Of a stretch of 64,000 nucleotides of DNA, positions 1-12,449 are shown in pieces. This DNA is from Manihot esculenta. Lineage: Eukaryota; Streptophyta; Magnoliopsida; Malpighiales; Euphorbiaceae. The stretch spans positions 32,296,716 through 32,360,715 of the forward strand of contig NC_035176.2 of NCBI RefSeq assembly GCF_001659605.2, in the 5' to 3' direction. Numbering within the stretch: position 1 is the first letter of the stretch; every line of letters begins with the position of its first letter. Position numbers and translations under genes: made by a program. The notes under the pieces were generated by a model that was not told the DNA's origin, searched no databases, and saw only the letters and a program-made list of their open reading frames with translations.

Positions 1-804
1 TTAGGAGTTGAAACTAATATAAATGTTGGAGATCAAACTGTTCATAAAAATAATACATCTGAATCACTTGCAAGTGACTTTATTGATGTACCCTTGACGA
101 CTCAATCTGAAATACTAGTTGATGGAGATGGAGGCACTGATTGTAACATGGGCAGTGGTAGAAATGAAAACAGGGGCAGGGATAAGGGTAGAGTCAGTGT
201 AAGTGTAAAAGGCAGAGGAAGGGAATTAGCTAGGGGCAAGAGTAATGGGAGAAACAGTTTTAGTGTAAGAGGCAGAGGGAGGGAATTAAATAAGGGCAGG
301 GGTAAGGGTAGTGGCAACTATTTGGAGTTTGCTAATGTTAGTGGCAGTAGAATAACTAGAGGTACTAAGAATGGCAAGGGCAAATCTCAGAATCAGAAAT
401 GATTGAGAGTGAAAATAAATATCAATTTGAGTCCTCTAATGGCAGTGATTGTACAAAAACTGTTGGAATTGATGAATTAGATGAGACTAGTAGTGATAGT
501 CATGTAGATTCAGAAGGTGAGTTAGATGAAATGGATATTGCTAAGGATAGTGATGGGTTGAGCAGCTTAGAGTCAAAAGCTTCAATAGATTCATCATCGT
601 CAGATAATGGTGACAATGCACTAGACCAGAAGGATCATTTGCATGGATTTTACAATAATCCATTTATATATAATGGTGAAGGTGAGATCCAATTTGAGAT
701 TGGTCAATGTTTTGTTGATGCTTCTGCCTTTAGGAATGCTTTATGAGATTATGCCATTAAGGCGGGTTTTGTCAGGTCAGGTCATAAGACAGGTTCCGTC
801 AGGA
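1..804 (+). pseudogene. Degenerate MuDR-type (MULE) transposase, N-terminal fragment
   Basis: The reading frame is already open at base 1 and runs to about 400 through a Gly/Arg-rich stretch with repeats such as KGRGREL. It then shifts: a second frame (399-746) carries an acidic Ser/Asp-rich segment followed by FEIGQCFVDASAFRNAL. That is the N-terminal pattern of plant MuDR transposases (FxxGxxFxxxxxFRxAL). A stop at 744-746 interrupts the frame, but the same frame continues with DYAIKAGFVRSG, also expected for the family, and ends at a TAA at 802-804. The fragment is therefore broken by at least one frameshift and one stop and lacks the zinc-finger and DDE catalytic parts. The element may extend left of the window. 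The family call rests on motif recognition only. Confidence 0.55.
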
Positions 805-870
805 TATAATCCAGGCATTGGTTCTATTAATCAAGTCATTTATGCTAGGCCACTAGGTAGGTAGACCAAT

Positions 871-1240
871 CCTCAAAAAAATGAAGGTGTCAATAAAAAA
901 TTAATGTCAATGAGGCGAGTCTTATGATCGAGTCTCATGACGAGTGGCCGGGTAAAAGTCCCTTATGGCAAAATTTCCCTAAGGCGTTTTATGATTGGAA
1001 GGAGGGAGTTTGCCAGGCCACATGCCCAAGTATTAATTCTGTTTTGCAAAAACTCTCAAAATTATTTTATGATTGTTAACTGAGCGTTAAGCCCTACAAA
1101 GTGAATGTGCTTCAACTCCCTTATTTGGCAAAAAACAGTGGTCACTAGATGTATAGTTTGGTTGGAATGTAGCCTCTTGAATAATTATTTAGATTGTTGG
1201 TAGCCATGAGGGCACACACAGAACGAACAAATACTGGAGA
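871..1240. other. Non-coding DNA downstream of the transposase remnant
   Basis: No open frame or recognisable motif was seen. It probably belongs to the decayed element on its left or the LTR remnant on its right. Confidence 0.3.
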
Positions 1241-1249
1241 ATAGATATG

Positions 1250-2432
1250 CAGAATATGTATTTTTATTACAAAAGATCACAAGGGAGAAGGAGAGCTTCA
1301 ATATCCCTCGCAAGTATCTATTACATCATAATTTTCCAAACATCTATTACGCCATTACCAGAGACCTGGTTGGCGGGATTTTCCTCAGCCTCTCACTTGA
1401 CCTCATCCTCCGAGAAGATATCGTTTGTCCAAGAAAAACCGCATGAAGGGGACCGTTTCTCCAACTGTTTTCCTAACTTGGCCCTCAGAGTCAATCTTGC
1501 ACAATCCAACCCCTAAGGGGTCGTGGCGCTGAAAATCCATTGTAGTCAGACCGGTTGCAGTCCTTAGCCAATACACAAAGCTGAGCAGTGTGTTTGTACT
1601 TTCATGAAGACTCGCCTTCAGCTACTATTCATAGACCATGATGTTATCCTCTGCACAAATCTAGTTATTCTCAAGAAAAAGAAAATAAAGTACCTTCATT
1701 CATTTATTCCATAGATGATAGTCGTAAATAAAAGAAAAGAAAGGAGATTCTTATAAAGTGACATAGCTAGCAAAGTCTTAAATATGGCTCGTAAAATAAG
1801 GCAACCGTCGTTACTAAAGGTAGGCAAAATGATGCAAACAGTAAAAGACCAGCCAAATCGTGCCACTTGTCCTAAACTGAAAAGATAAATCATCACATTC
1901 AAATTTAAAAAATCGAAGACCAGCGGGGAACCTCTGATACTACATAAGAATCGCCCAAAAATAAGTTATGTGCTGTCACCACAGGATATGTCCACATGAA
2001 AAGAATTCGATAGATGGGTAATGCGGTCCTACCCGAGAAAATGAAGACCCAGACCTTAAACACCCGATTTATCACTAAGACTCGCCCTCCTCTTAATAGA
2101 TTAAGTCTTGGCATAAAGTTACTGTTATTAGACACAGTCCAGTATATCCTAATTATACCTGTAATCACGAGATTATCGACCTATTAACTGCCGATATCCC
2201 TTATCAAGCAGCTGGCCACATAATCGCTGAATTATCAGAAAATGCTATATTTATCTCCATATTCTTACAGTATAAAAGAAGAACGATAACAAAGATAAAG
2301 ATACGTTATTCTCTTATACTACTCAAAGTCTAAGCACTTTCTTGCATTCACCATATTTTTTAGTATACTGATTTGAGTGTCAGAGTGGCTGCTGTGGACA
2401 CCCACCACCACCTCACATTCTCTTTCTTACAG
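1250..2432 (+). mobile_element. Probable decayed LTR of a Ty3/Gypsy-like retrotransposon
   Basis: This non-coding stretch has a TATA box (TATAAAAG at 2271-2278). About 100 nt later comes a segment reading TTTGAGTGTCAGAGTGGCTG followed by CACCCACCACC, ending in TTCTTACA at about 2432. I associate this arrangement (TATA box, then a GAGTGTCAGAGTG-like U5) with plant Gypsy LTRs. The left border is uncertain and no partner LTR, primer-binding site or internal coding region follows, so it is a fragment or solo LTR. The family assignment is recall, not a search result. Confidence 0.35.
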
Positions 2433-3000
2433 ATCTAGTCAATCACAGTACAATTATACTTTTTAGTTATATCATGTATTATAATGCCTAGTAAATATTT
2501 TCTTTTATATGAGCATTAACTTTCCCATCACTAATTATTCATGAATAATGGAGACGAGTGAATTTAAAATAAAAAAATATATTCACCCATCCTCTATATG
2601 TAATGTATGGCTAGAAAATTAAGAATGTACTTTTTTTTTAACCTCTTTAAATTCATTTATAATTATGGAAATGAATATAATATTATTAAATTAAGGCTAA
2701 TTTACTTATCACTAATATAATATTAGAGATAATAAATTAAAGGTATTTATTTAATAATCTTACAATATATAAAGAAAATAAAGCATTTCGTATAAACTCA
2801 AAATTTAAATATAAAATAAAATAAAATATGATTTATACGATTATAAATTGTCATTCATTCAAGTACAAGGCTATTTGAGGTACTATTGGGCCAAAGCCCA
2901 CTCATTAATTGGGTTGGGTGAACTACTAGACGATGGGACACGTCACCAGGAGGGCAAGGTGCAATTCAGACAAGTCAGTAAGGGCAATCATGGATATTAC
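2433..3000. other. AT-rich intergenic DNA upstream of CYP95
   Basis: Low-complexity AT-rich sequence without open frames up to about 2,870. From about 2,880 the composition becomes more balanced, consistent with the promoter and leader of the gene that follows. Confidence 0.4.
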
Positions 3001-3101
3001 TAATATCAGTAGAAGCTAGAAACTTGAAGGAGCTAAGAGCTAGGTTTTTCTTCTCATATCGTGTTATTTTATTTTTGTGGCTCTGCGTATATTGACAGGT
3101 G

Positions 3102-3114
3102 AACCCTAGGGTTT
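3102..3114 (+). promoter_or_regulatory. Telo-box-like palindrome in the CYP95 leader
   Basis: The sequence AACCCTAGGGTTT contains the telo-box core (AAACCCTA-like) on both strands. Such boxes are frequent near transcription starts of plant genes for RNA and translation machinery. It lies about 1 kb upstream of the CYP95 start codon. A leader intron ending near 4,050 would place it close to the transcription start; that is inference. Confidence 0.4.
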
Positions 3115-4079
3115 CTCTTTGCCTCTTTCTCATTTCTCATTTATCTTCTTCTTCATGCTTTCCAATCATTCTTCTTATCATGTTTTCGATCCCTGACGTA
3201 ATGAAACTTATTATGTGAAGCTATGTATAGTTTTTCCCCCTCCCTTTTTCTTTAATTTCCACTTATATTTGTCTTTTTAGTTTTTAATACTCGATCTGAT
3301 TGTCTGATTTTTGGGATTTATGCTTTAGGGTTTGCAGGAATCTAGCTAGGGTTTAAGGATTTTGGGTAATTTGTCTGGCAGTTACGTTATCTAGGTTAAT
3401 GGGCATTAGATATCTGTTAAGAGACGGTGATTGTACGGAATGAAGCAATATCAGCTGTTGGCATGATTAAGAAAACGATTATGCTGTGTTGATTTTTTTA
3501 TAGCTTCTTTTCCTGTGAGGTTTAGATCTATTATGATCAATACTAACCTCTTTGTTTTATATTGCTTCATGGAGCTTAATTTCATCTAGTCTCTTTTCTT
3601 TTCCCTTGTTTCTTTTTTAACTTGAAAATTTTTATTTTAAATGAAATCGAAATCTTGCATGATTTGCAAAATGAATTGTTCAAAACAAAGCCATGCTAGT
3701 TGTGCACGAGTTGTTATTCGTTAGTGCCGCTTTGCTCGTTTTAAAATATTCTTTTTTCATTGGACTGGGTGTATGCATCATTATGTGCTGCATTTCTGTT
3801 GTATTTCTTCCTTTTACTGGTTGAGTTTGGCAATTGATTTAAATGTGAATTTATCATTATAGCATCTTCAGACAAACAATTGCCATTGTATAATAAGTTG
3901 AATTGGAGAATTTGAAGTAAATTTACATTGTTACTTCTGGGTCTTCCAGATTGAGTATTTGAAGAGTTGTATATTTCTCCTTTCTAGCTACAAACTTAAC
4001 TTGGTTTTCTGTATTCATAAATGCATTAGTTGCTTATTGATTATGCTGGCTTGAGCTGTGATAGTGGGGAACATAGAAG

Positions 4080-7000
4080 ATGGCCAAAAAGAAGAATCCA
4101 TTGGTTTTTATGGATGTTTCTATTGATGGAGATCCTTTTGAAAGGATGGTTTTTGAGGTAAAATTATATTACTCAAGTGTATATTTGAGCGTTGAGTATT
4201 GTTATTGCATCTGTAGGTTTTTTTACTCAGTTTCGGTTTCAATTGCAGTTAATTTTTTTTTGGCTGTCTATAATTCTGCAGCTTTTCTCTGATATTGCTC
4301 CCAAGACTGCAGAAAATTTCCGGGCCCTTTGTACAGGTGATAAATAAGTGCTAAATTAGTTTGATGATGGTTTTCTTACAGTGGCTCTCTTTTATGTGTA
4401 GTGTTTACCGATTATAGTATAATATAATTTTATGGATGCAATTCTTTCTGTTCGGGCGAAATTCTAATTTGAGTGGTATTTTAATGGTGGAGGTGGATAT
4501 TGACTTTAGAAAGTAATAGTTCTGGCGAATTAGCAGTTTTCTGATTGTTGTTCCATATCTTCAGGGGAGAAGGGAATTGGTCCTAAAACTGGAAGGCCAT
4601 TGCACTACAAGGGGTCCTTTTTTCATTGCATTATTAAGGGTTCCATGGCTCAGGTTTGTTTTTAAACCTTGTATCCATTTAGATGTTTCTTATATAGGTT
4701 GGTTCTAAATTTGCTTATATGAATAGTTTCCTTGTTGATCGTGGCTTAGAAGTGGTCTGTCTTTTAGTCAGTTACCCTTGTTTATGCTGTAGGAAACAGG
4801 GCTGATGGTCACAACTGCTTTTCTTGTGATGTAGTTTTAAGGTTGTACTTACTGAGTTGTCCATCCTCAAAATTTACTATGCTTATATAGCGTCTGCCTG
4901 AATTTTCATCAGATACATGTTTCTGCTTATAAGTGGACTAATAAATTGTGCTTTTCTTGCAGGGTGGTGATTTTGTTAAACGGGATGGTATGTTTTCCAT
5001 GACTGTCATTTTGTGCACCAGTAATGCTTTGTTTTGGATGATTTTCATTTTATTCATTCCTTTTGTTGGATAGTTCCTAATTGCTTTTAGAAATTTTAAA
5101 ATATTTTGTAGCTTTTGGCTCTAAATTTCTGTTTTGTTGAGATGGGGAGCATATTAAATATTAGCTCTCCATTTCAAGTAATTTCCATTTATTAAGAATA
5201 TGTTGCCATTTTGTTCTCGGGTTAAGAATTTGATCTAAACTGTAATACACTAGTTATGCATTACTAAATGACTGAAGGTTATATTTGCATAAGATTCACA
5301 GTTTAAAATTTTGGATGTTGTAATGTGTTATCTAGGAATTATAAAAATTGTGGTTGATTGTGACGTGTTTTCATTTCCTCTAAAGTTTGTAATTATTTTT
5401 TTGTTTTTCTTTTTCCGTTTCACAGGGTCTAGTGGAGAGAGCATTTATGGGGGAAAATTTCCTGGTGAGAATTCTTAAGCTTTCTTGTTTGTTAAGGTGC
5501 CTATTATTAATGTAAGGGTTATGGGTCTGGGTCCAAGTGATGCTTTTGCATTGTTACAAAAATTTTCATAATAGTTTTTATGGGAAATGTTTTGCCTGGG
5601 TTGGTACCTATCAGTATTGGTGTCTGAATGATCAAACATCGGAATAGTACCTTGGTCTTTTTTCCTGAGGCAGATATTTCTGCCCCTATTTCAATTCAGT
5701 GACATGTGGTGATTGTTACACTTTCAGATGAGGCTCCAAGGCTTAAGCATGATGGTCCTGGTCTTCTGTCAATGTCAATTGCTGACCGTGACACTCTAGG
5801 TTCTCAATTTATCATTACATTTAAAGCTAATCATCATCTTGATAGGTTGGTTCTTCATTCCATGAATTTCCACTGCTTTGATAGATGCTAATTAAGACCT
5901 TGTTTTATATGGAAGTGGTTTTTTTTTATTAATGATCATAAATTTCAATTGTTTGATGTGATTTAATTCACAGTATTCACTCTTCATTCATATCATATGA
6001 TAGGAAGTATGTAGTCTTTGGGAAGATGGTGCAAGGAGATGAAGTGCTGAAAAAAATTGAAAGTGTAGGAGATGAAGAAGGGAGACCATTGGTAACAGTG
6101 AAAATAATCAACTGTGGTGAACTTAAGGAGGGTAAGAATCCTGGAGGCATGCACATCTTTTACTTTCTTTTAATTTTAATTTAATATGTCAGTAAGTGCG
6201 ACTGCAGAATAGTTTCCTTCTTGTTTTCCTTTCTCTTTTTATTTGTGTGTGAATTTATGTGAGGTGGCATTAATTTGTGTGTAAAATTGTTGCTGATGTT
6301 GCTTTTAGGTGCAGACAAGAAGAAAGTACATAAACTGAAAATGGGAAGAGATGCTTTATCTGATTCTGACAGCCATGAAGCACGAAAGAAAGGAAAGCAC
6401 AAGAAATCTTCAAGGGACAGAAAGAAGAAGAGAAGAAGATACTATTCATCTGAGTCAGATAGTTCATCTGATTCCGATACGGGATCGTCCGAGTCAGATA
6501 GTGATTCTGACTCATATGTGTCCTCCTCTGATATTAGTTCGTCAAGTGATGAAAGGCATAAGAAGAGAAAGAGATCTTCTAAAAGAGACAAGTATAGACG
6601 TGGGAAAAGAAGAGATAAGCGGCGTGAAAAGAGGCTAAAGAGACGTGACAAGAGATCCAAACGTAGATCAAGAAGGTATTTGCCACAACTTATATTAATG
6701 TTATTTTACAAGAGTTTTTTCAGCAGTTCAGATGTTATAGAAAAAGAAGTTGGTCTTTGATAATTTGCTAATAGATTATTCTGGATCAAATGAATAATTC
6801 TCTTCCATTGATAATTTGGTAGAATTGTTTGTTTTATATTTGCATGTGCTTTTGGGTACTATTTTTTGGTACAGCTTCTTTGTGTCCTTAGAATACTTCC
6901 AGGGTGCAGAATTGATGCTTTTTTGGATACACATGCGTAAGACACTAACATTAGTAATGAAAAGGAATTTAAATTACAATTTGGAGGAGGTTTCCTCCTG

Positions 7001-9945
7001 AAATGAGCAATGTGTTAAGACAGTAACAATTGATAGTGGTTGCCTTCAATCATACTTAATATGACACTGCCCCAAAACCTCTTTGAATTATTCATATGCA
7101 AAGAAGTGAGGAAAATTATCTTGTTCTGTGACATATTAAATATGACATGATCCTTTAAAGTGCCATTTCATTACCACAAAGAGGGGGAGGAATTACCGTG
7201 GACTTTGTATGCCCAAAAACGAACATGGAATCTCGTACCTGTACCATTGCATAATTCTTGTAAAATTAATTTTCTATCTATTTTCCCCCTCTGGGAAGAT
7301 ATTATTAGTCATTGCTGTCTGCATTTAGATCCATGGGATTTGTTTCTCATTGCAACCACAATCATTTTCCTGCAAATCAATTTCTTTTCATGCATGTAAT
7401 TATATATGTTATATATGGTTCTGTTCATCTTGCATTGTCTATTCAGGGTACTTACATTAGATGCATGAATGTTATCAGCATGTTTTAGTAGTTTTGGAGT
7501 CAGTTAACTTCAATTTCTTTCCCGTAGCCGTGCACTCTGGTTTGTAATTTGTTGGTGATGTCTTTTTGGCTTGGCATTATTAATGTTCTTTATCTAAATC
7601 ACAGGGCATCAGATAGCCTTACTGATGATGAGAGTGAGAGTAAAAGTGGAAGCAGCTCTGATGATGGTCTTGAAGTCCAGGCAAAGGACCGAAGGCATAA
7701 AGATCCTTCCGTGAAAAATGGTATTGCTCTTAAGTCTTCTTATCTGTGTTACTTGCATAATTTTCTTTCTCTATATAGAGTTGGAGCATTGTTAATAGTT
7801 GTTGATTCTACTTGTTATCTGATTGCAGTTTATTATTTATGCCACTGTACAAACATCCAGTTAACTTTATTCTTTATTTACACTCTTAGTCATCATTCTT
7901 TGGAGATTGTTATGTGCTATGACTACCATAGCGAATCTTAACTTTCTATTCTCATTTGTTTTATGCAATGGTTGGCAGGGGATCAGTCTCCTATGGTTTT
8001 GGAGGAAGATGATCCTTCCCTTTCCCATAAAATGAGGGAAGAACGTGATATGCTTGAAAAGGAAAAGCGTGAGTCCCCCAAGGAAAATGGAGGGCGGCGG
8101 AGCAATGGCATTAAGGCAGATGCTACATCTGACAGAAGTGAAGATAGACCACCTGATGTTGTAGATGATCATCCAGGCAAATCTAGGTCTACTTTCCATT
8201 CTTCTCACACCTCAGTTATTCTTTATTGTTACCGATTCATCCAGATCCGGTATTTTATTAAAAGTTAATGAGCAGGAGCCGAAGCATGAGTCCCAAGAGG
8301 ACCATGAGTAAGAGTATGAGTATTAGTCCCAGGAGGAGTATGAGCAAGAGCCCAAGTGTTAGTCCAAAGAGAAGAAGCATGAGCAGGAGTCCACATATTT
8401 CACAGAGGAGGAGTTTCAGCAGAAGTCCTGCTAGAAGTGGTAGCAGCAGAAGTCCTGCTAGAAGCATCAGCAGAAGCCCAGCTAGAAGTGTCAGCAGAAG
8501 CCCACTAAGGGGCAAAAAGGCTAGAAGCATTAGTAAGAGCCCTGTGAGATCTCGATCTCGAAGAAGTGAAAGCAGGAGTCCTGTTCGATCCCCTCCTCAA
8601 AGAAGCAAGAGCAGGAGCACACCTAGAGTGTCATCAAGAAAATCAATTAGCAGAAGTCCTGTCAGGTCTTCTAGAAGAGAATTGAGCAGAAGCCCTGTCA
8701 GGTCTCATCGGCGAAGTGCTAGCAGAAGCCCAGTTAGGTCTAATCGGCGAAGTGCCAGCAGAAGCCCTGTTAGATCTTATCGACGAAGTGCCAGCAGAAG
8801 CCCGATTAGGTCTTTTCGGAAAAGCATTAGCAGAAGCCCAGTTAGATCATCTCGTAGAAGCATTAGCAGAAGCTCTGGTAGAGCTCCTAAGAGAAGTGCT
8901 AGTAGAAGTCCGGTTAGGGCTCCAAGTAGGAACAATCGTCGTAGCTATTCAAGAAGCCCTAGTCCTATACGTAGGGCAAGGTCTCCTGCACGAAGAAGTC
9001 TGTCCAGAAGTGTTTCCCCTGATGGATCTCCCAAACGCATTAGAAGGGGCCGTGGTTTTAGTCAACGATACTCTTATGCTAGGCGGTACAGAACTCCTTC
9101 TGTTGATCGCTCTCCTGTTAGATCATACCGCTTTGGCAGAATCGACCGTGACAGGTATCTCTTGGTTTTTTTTTTAATTGATTCTTTTACCCCTGTTCGG
9201 TTTGACAATTCTTCTCTCTCCATATCTAATGAAATCGCTAGTCTGATGATAACATGTTTAACCATGATGTTCATTTCTGTACTAGTTATTCACTGACGAC
9301 CACCTTTGCTCACAAACTGTTAATCATCCTTTCTAGATATTCAAGTTACAGGAGATATTCACCCAGGCGGTATAGAAGTCCACCAAGAGGAAGGACTCCT
9401 CCTAGGTTCGTGTACTATTGTTTATTTGTAACTACATGGTGACTTCAGAAATGCTTTCTTTGCATGGATGGCTTTGGGAATTTCTTCTTTCTTATGAATT
9501 CTTGATAGCTAGCGATCAACACTGGAAGTGCTTTTTAACTGATGCTCTTTGGGACTTCTATTTTTCCATCATTGCAAGTTATTTATTTATTTATTTATTT
9601 TTTCCCCTTGATGCTCCAAGCAGATATAGAGGCAGGAGAAGCAGAACAAGAAGCCCATCTGCATCACCAAGCCCTCGCTACCGTAACCGTCGCTACACCC
9701 CTAGTCGTAGCCCAGTTCGTAGTCGCTCCCCAGTTGATGCACCTAGGTCTCGAGCCTCTCCTCGTGCTGATCGTCGGAGGTCTCCTTCTCGCAGCCGGAG
9801 CCTATCAGTATCACGGTCATCACTGGACTCCCAGTCTCCCAAACGAGTGAGCAAAGATAGATCAAGGTCATCATCAGGAAGTCCTAGTGGAAAGCGCGGC
9901 CTGGTGTCCTATGAAGATGGTTCTCCTGATTCAGGTGAAAGGTGA
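4080..9945 (+). CDS. CYP95: Peptidyl-prolyl isomerase CYP95-like (cyclophilin with Ser/Arg-rich tail)
   Basis: Thirteen coding exons: 4080-4157, 4282-4336, 4565-4653, 4963-4987, 5426-5464, 5728-5845, 6004-6131, 6309-6675, 7605-7720, 7979-8186, 8276-9154, 9337-9405 and 9624-9945. They join in frame to 830 aa, close to Arabidopsis CYP95 (about 837). Residues 1-175 form the cyclophilin domain ([43 protein letters not shown]). A Lys/Arg/Ser/Asp-rich linker follows, then a long Arg/Ser region with many SRSPVRS repeats, typical of SR-protein partners. In the family this combination suggests a nuclear speckle protein that binds splicing factors. The cyclophilin active site is eroded: the usual FHRIIPGFM is FHCIIKGSM, and the positions matching W121 and H126 of human CypA are His and Tyr, so isomerase activity may be weak or absent. 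The start ATG is the first of the conserved N terminus. Confidence 0.93.
8276..9154 (+). repeat. Coding tandem repeat, SRSPVRS-type, in CYP95
   Basis: This large exon encodes dozens of imperfect SRSP units. In its centre (about 8650-8920) units of roughly 13-14 codons of the form SRSPVRS-x-RRSA recur. The DNA copies differ mostly by third-position changes. Repeat number is likely to vary between alleles and species. Confidence 0.85.
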
Positions 9946-11500
9946 ACAAGAATGTATGTTGTTGATGTGATCAAAATGTGAACTTCTGATTGGGTTATTC
10001 ACAAGCTCGAGTTTTCTGATGAGCAAGGGCCATCGGTGTATTGTCTGTTGGACATAAACTGCTGTGTTGGTCGTTTTTCTAAGAGGCTATGTAGTTGTTT
10101 TCTGATTCTTTTAAGTATGGATTAGGTTGATCTTTGGTTTGTTACCCGGGTTTTTTTAGTAATAAATATTGCATGACTAGATATTAGGAGTTAGAATGTT
10201 TGATGTTTGGATACTGTAGGTTACATCAGTGACAGCTTGTGTCCTCCAGAAAGATGGTTCGAGTCTGTTTGACGAGTTGGTGGAAAATATATGCTTCAAA
10301 TGTATCAGTGATATTAGTCAAATGAGTATTAAAATTTGATATAAAGTTAAATATATTGTGTTTTATTTATGAAAAATTGAAAAAATCGGTGTTAACAATA
10401 TAATCTTTTGTCCTTCAAGCGTCCAATTGCCTTTAATATATAAGCTCCTTCGGTTTTTGGTGTTGATTATTGCAAGAGAATGTTTAGGTTGTCATTCAAT
10501 CGAGAGGTTATATTATAATTTAAAAATGATTGATTTCAATCTTATAATAATGTAGAATTTGTTTAACTGAAGATGCTACAAAAGTTTAGTTTCCATAATT
10601 CTTTATTACGTGTTACGACTGAAAACTCGACTTCATAAGAACTTAGTTTATCTGATTAAGCTTGCTATTAAAAGTTTAATATAGCCTTAATCAGAATAGG
10701 TTTGTTGGTCTTATTAGGTAGCAGGAATTCTTTCCAAACTCTTTCAGTAAATGGATGAGTTTAGCTTTTCAGCTAAAATGCGGGTTTTAACATTAAATTC
10801 CCATGTTATTGCGTGCAAAATTTTTGTTTTCATTATTTGTGTATTTGTATTTGTCTCGATAAATAAATTTTTATCTGGCCTGTTTCTTTTACTGGGATCG
10901 TGTCTTTCTCCCTGCTACTGGCTTTCCCTGTCTGCTTGTAGTTTTTCATGGTGTTGGGCGCTGCTTGTTCTGGGTTGAGGGTATCATGTCTATATATGTA
11001 TGAATATATGAAATTTTATAATTTATGTTTTATATTGATGTGATCCGGACTAAGTAAATTTTTCATCAACTAAATTCTACTGTTAGAAGTAGTGGTTGGC
11101 CGTGGGGTCCCTCACCCTCCCTATGTCCAAGGAGAAGATGATCACCGCTGATCCAGCTTGTAATATGCTGGCAGGATAATTTCGATAAAACAAAGGAGAA
11201 ATTTGTATACTTTCTGTCTGTTTTTTGCCCATTGTTCCCCCTTCGTCTTTAGCAGGCTGGACCTATTGGGCTGTTTCCTCTTTCACTTCCTTACCCGTCC
11301 GACAGTAAATTGATTTAACTGGTATAAATTAAATATTTTGAAAACTTTGAGATTGTCGGAAGAATATGGTCGTTAAACGCAAGATCTGACATTTCAAGAA
11401 ATGGAGGATTTTCCAATGCTTTCTACCATTATTTATCTCTTGGTTACAATATTCAGAGTAAGGGTTTATGCATTATCATCAGCTCAGCCATCTCCCTTCT
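9946..11500. other. CYP95 3' UTR and intergenic DNA
   Basis: The first 250 nt after the stop look like a 3' UTR (T/G-rich, AATAAA-like AATAAAT near 10161). The remainder is AT-rich. An open frame at 10751-10978 is hydrophobic with no recognisable motif and I do not call it. A more GC-rich stretch at 11,090-11,300 may be a decayed repeat. Confidence 0.4.
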
Positions 11501-11525
11501 GAAATTGCTACCATATTATCTAACC

Positions 11526-12449
11526 ATGCCTATAGCTCCTCTTCGAGAAACCATTCTTGAATGTCTTTCTGATGCACGATCCCACTCTCTTGAGGTTCAG
11601 CAAAAAGCTCTGCATACCTTAGCTTCCATGACCAAGGTCAGTCCCCAGAACCGGAGCTTGCTTGCTCAGACAGATGGTGCCATTTCATATTTTATTATGC
11701 TCACCAATTCTTCATCTCCCATCATCGAAACTCTCGCATTGGCTATCCTCTTCAACCTCTCGCTAAATCCTGATCTAAAGCAGTCTCTTGCAGATATGAA
11801 CACCATTTTCCGCCTGAATTCAATAATCCTCTCCCCAAAATCCCCACATTCAAACAGATTAGCTTGCTCTTTAATCTGCAGCTTGGCAATGCTGGACAAG
11901 AACAAGGCTAAATTTGGGGTGGCAGGTACTATCCAGGTTCTGGTGAGTGGTATTTCAGGACCTCGTACTCCTGCTTCCCACCATCTCCTCAGCTCATTAG
12001 CTGAGCTTGTGCAGTTCCATGGGAACTGCACTGTAGCTGTACGTTCAGGAGCAGTGGAGGTTCTCATCGGAATAGTGGAGAGCAGCGACGGAGAGGATTT
12101 ATCAGGAACTTCGCTGGCTGTTTTGGGACTTCTTGCTAGGTTCGAGGAAGGATTGAATGCCATAATCAGAAGAGAACAGGTAGTGAGTTGCATGGTTGAA
12201 GTGTTGAAACGGAGATGCATGTTGAGTAAGGAAGGAGCAGCTGAAATTCTTGTTCGTATATTTGATGAAAGTGAAGGGTGTGTGAAAGATGCTCTGAGGT
12301 TGCCGGAGTTCTCAACAGTGCTAGCGGATCTCTCAGTGAGAGGATCGTTGAAGGCTCGAGAAAAGGCTGCACAGCTGATGAAGAAGATGACGGGGGCTAG
12401 CTTGGATACTTCTATTGACGGAAATTCAATGTTTCTCCAATGGTACTAG
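11526..12449 (+). CDS. Armadillo-repeat protein (U-box-less PUB-ARM-like)
   Basis: Single exon, 307 aa from the ATG at 11526; the frame is open a little further up but without another ATG. The protein is built almost wholly of ARM/HEAT-like helices. Phrases such as EVQQKALHTLASMTK, ETLALAILFNLSLNPDLK, GAVEVLIGIVE and SKEGAAEILVRIFDESEG are typical of the ARM half of plant U-box E3 ligases. No U-box precedes them, so it is more likely a stand-alone ARM adaptor than a ligase. It ends MFLQWY. Plant intronless ARM proteins of about 300 aa fit this length. The partner and pathway cannot be read from the sequence. Confidence 0.85.
   Translation: MPIAPLRETILECLSDARSHSLEVQQKALHTLASMTKVSPQNRSLLAQTDGAISYFIMLTNSSSPIIETLALAILFNLSLNPDLKQSLADMNTIFRLNSIILSPKSPHSNRLACSLICSLAMLDKNKAKFGVAGTIQVLVSGISGPRTPASHHLLSSLAELVQFHGNCTVAVRSGAVEVLIGIVESSDGEDLSGTSLAVLGLLARFEEGLNAIIRREQVVSCMVEVLKRRCMLSKEGAAEILVRIFDESEGCVKDALRLPEFSTVLADLSVRGSLKAREKAAQLMKKMTGASLDTSIDGNSMFLQWY

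Noticed and set aside
8258..8530. Leucine-rich minus-strand open frame over the CYP95 SR region
   Set aside because: It is the antisense shadow of the AGC/AGA-rich Ser/Arg codons; low complexity and no independent support.
11666..12220. 184-codon minus-strand open frame inside the ARM-repeat gene
   Set aside because: Antisense shadow of a real single-exon gene; the plus-strand protein has the clear ARM pattern.
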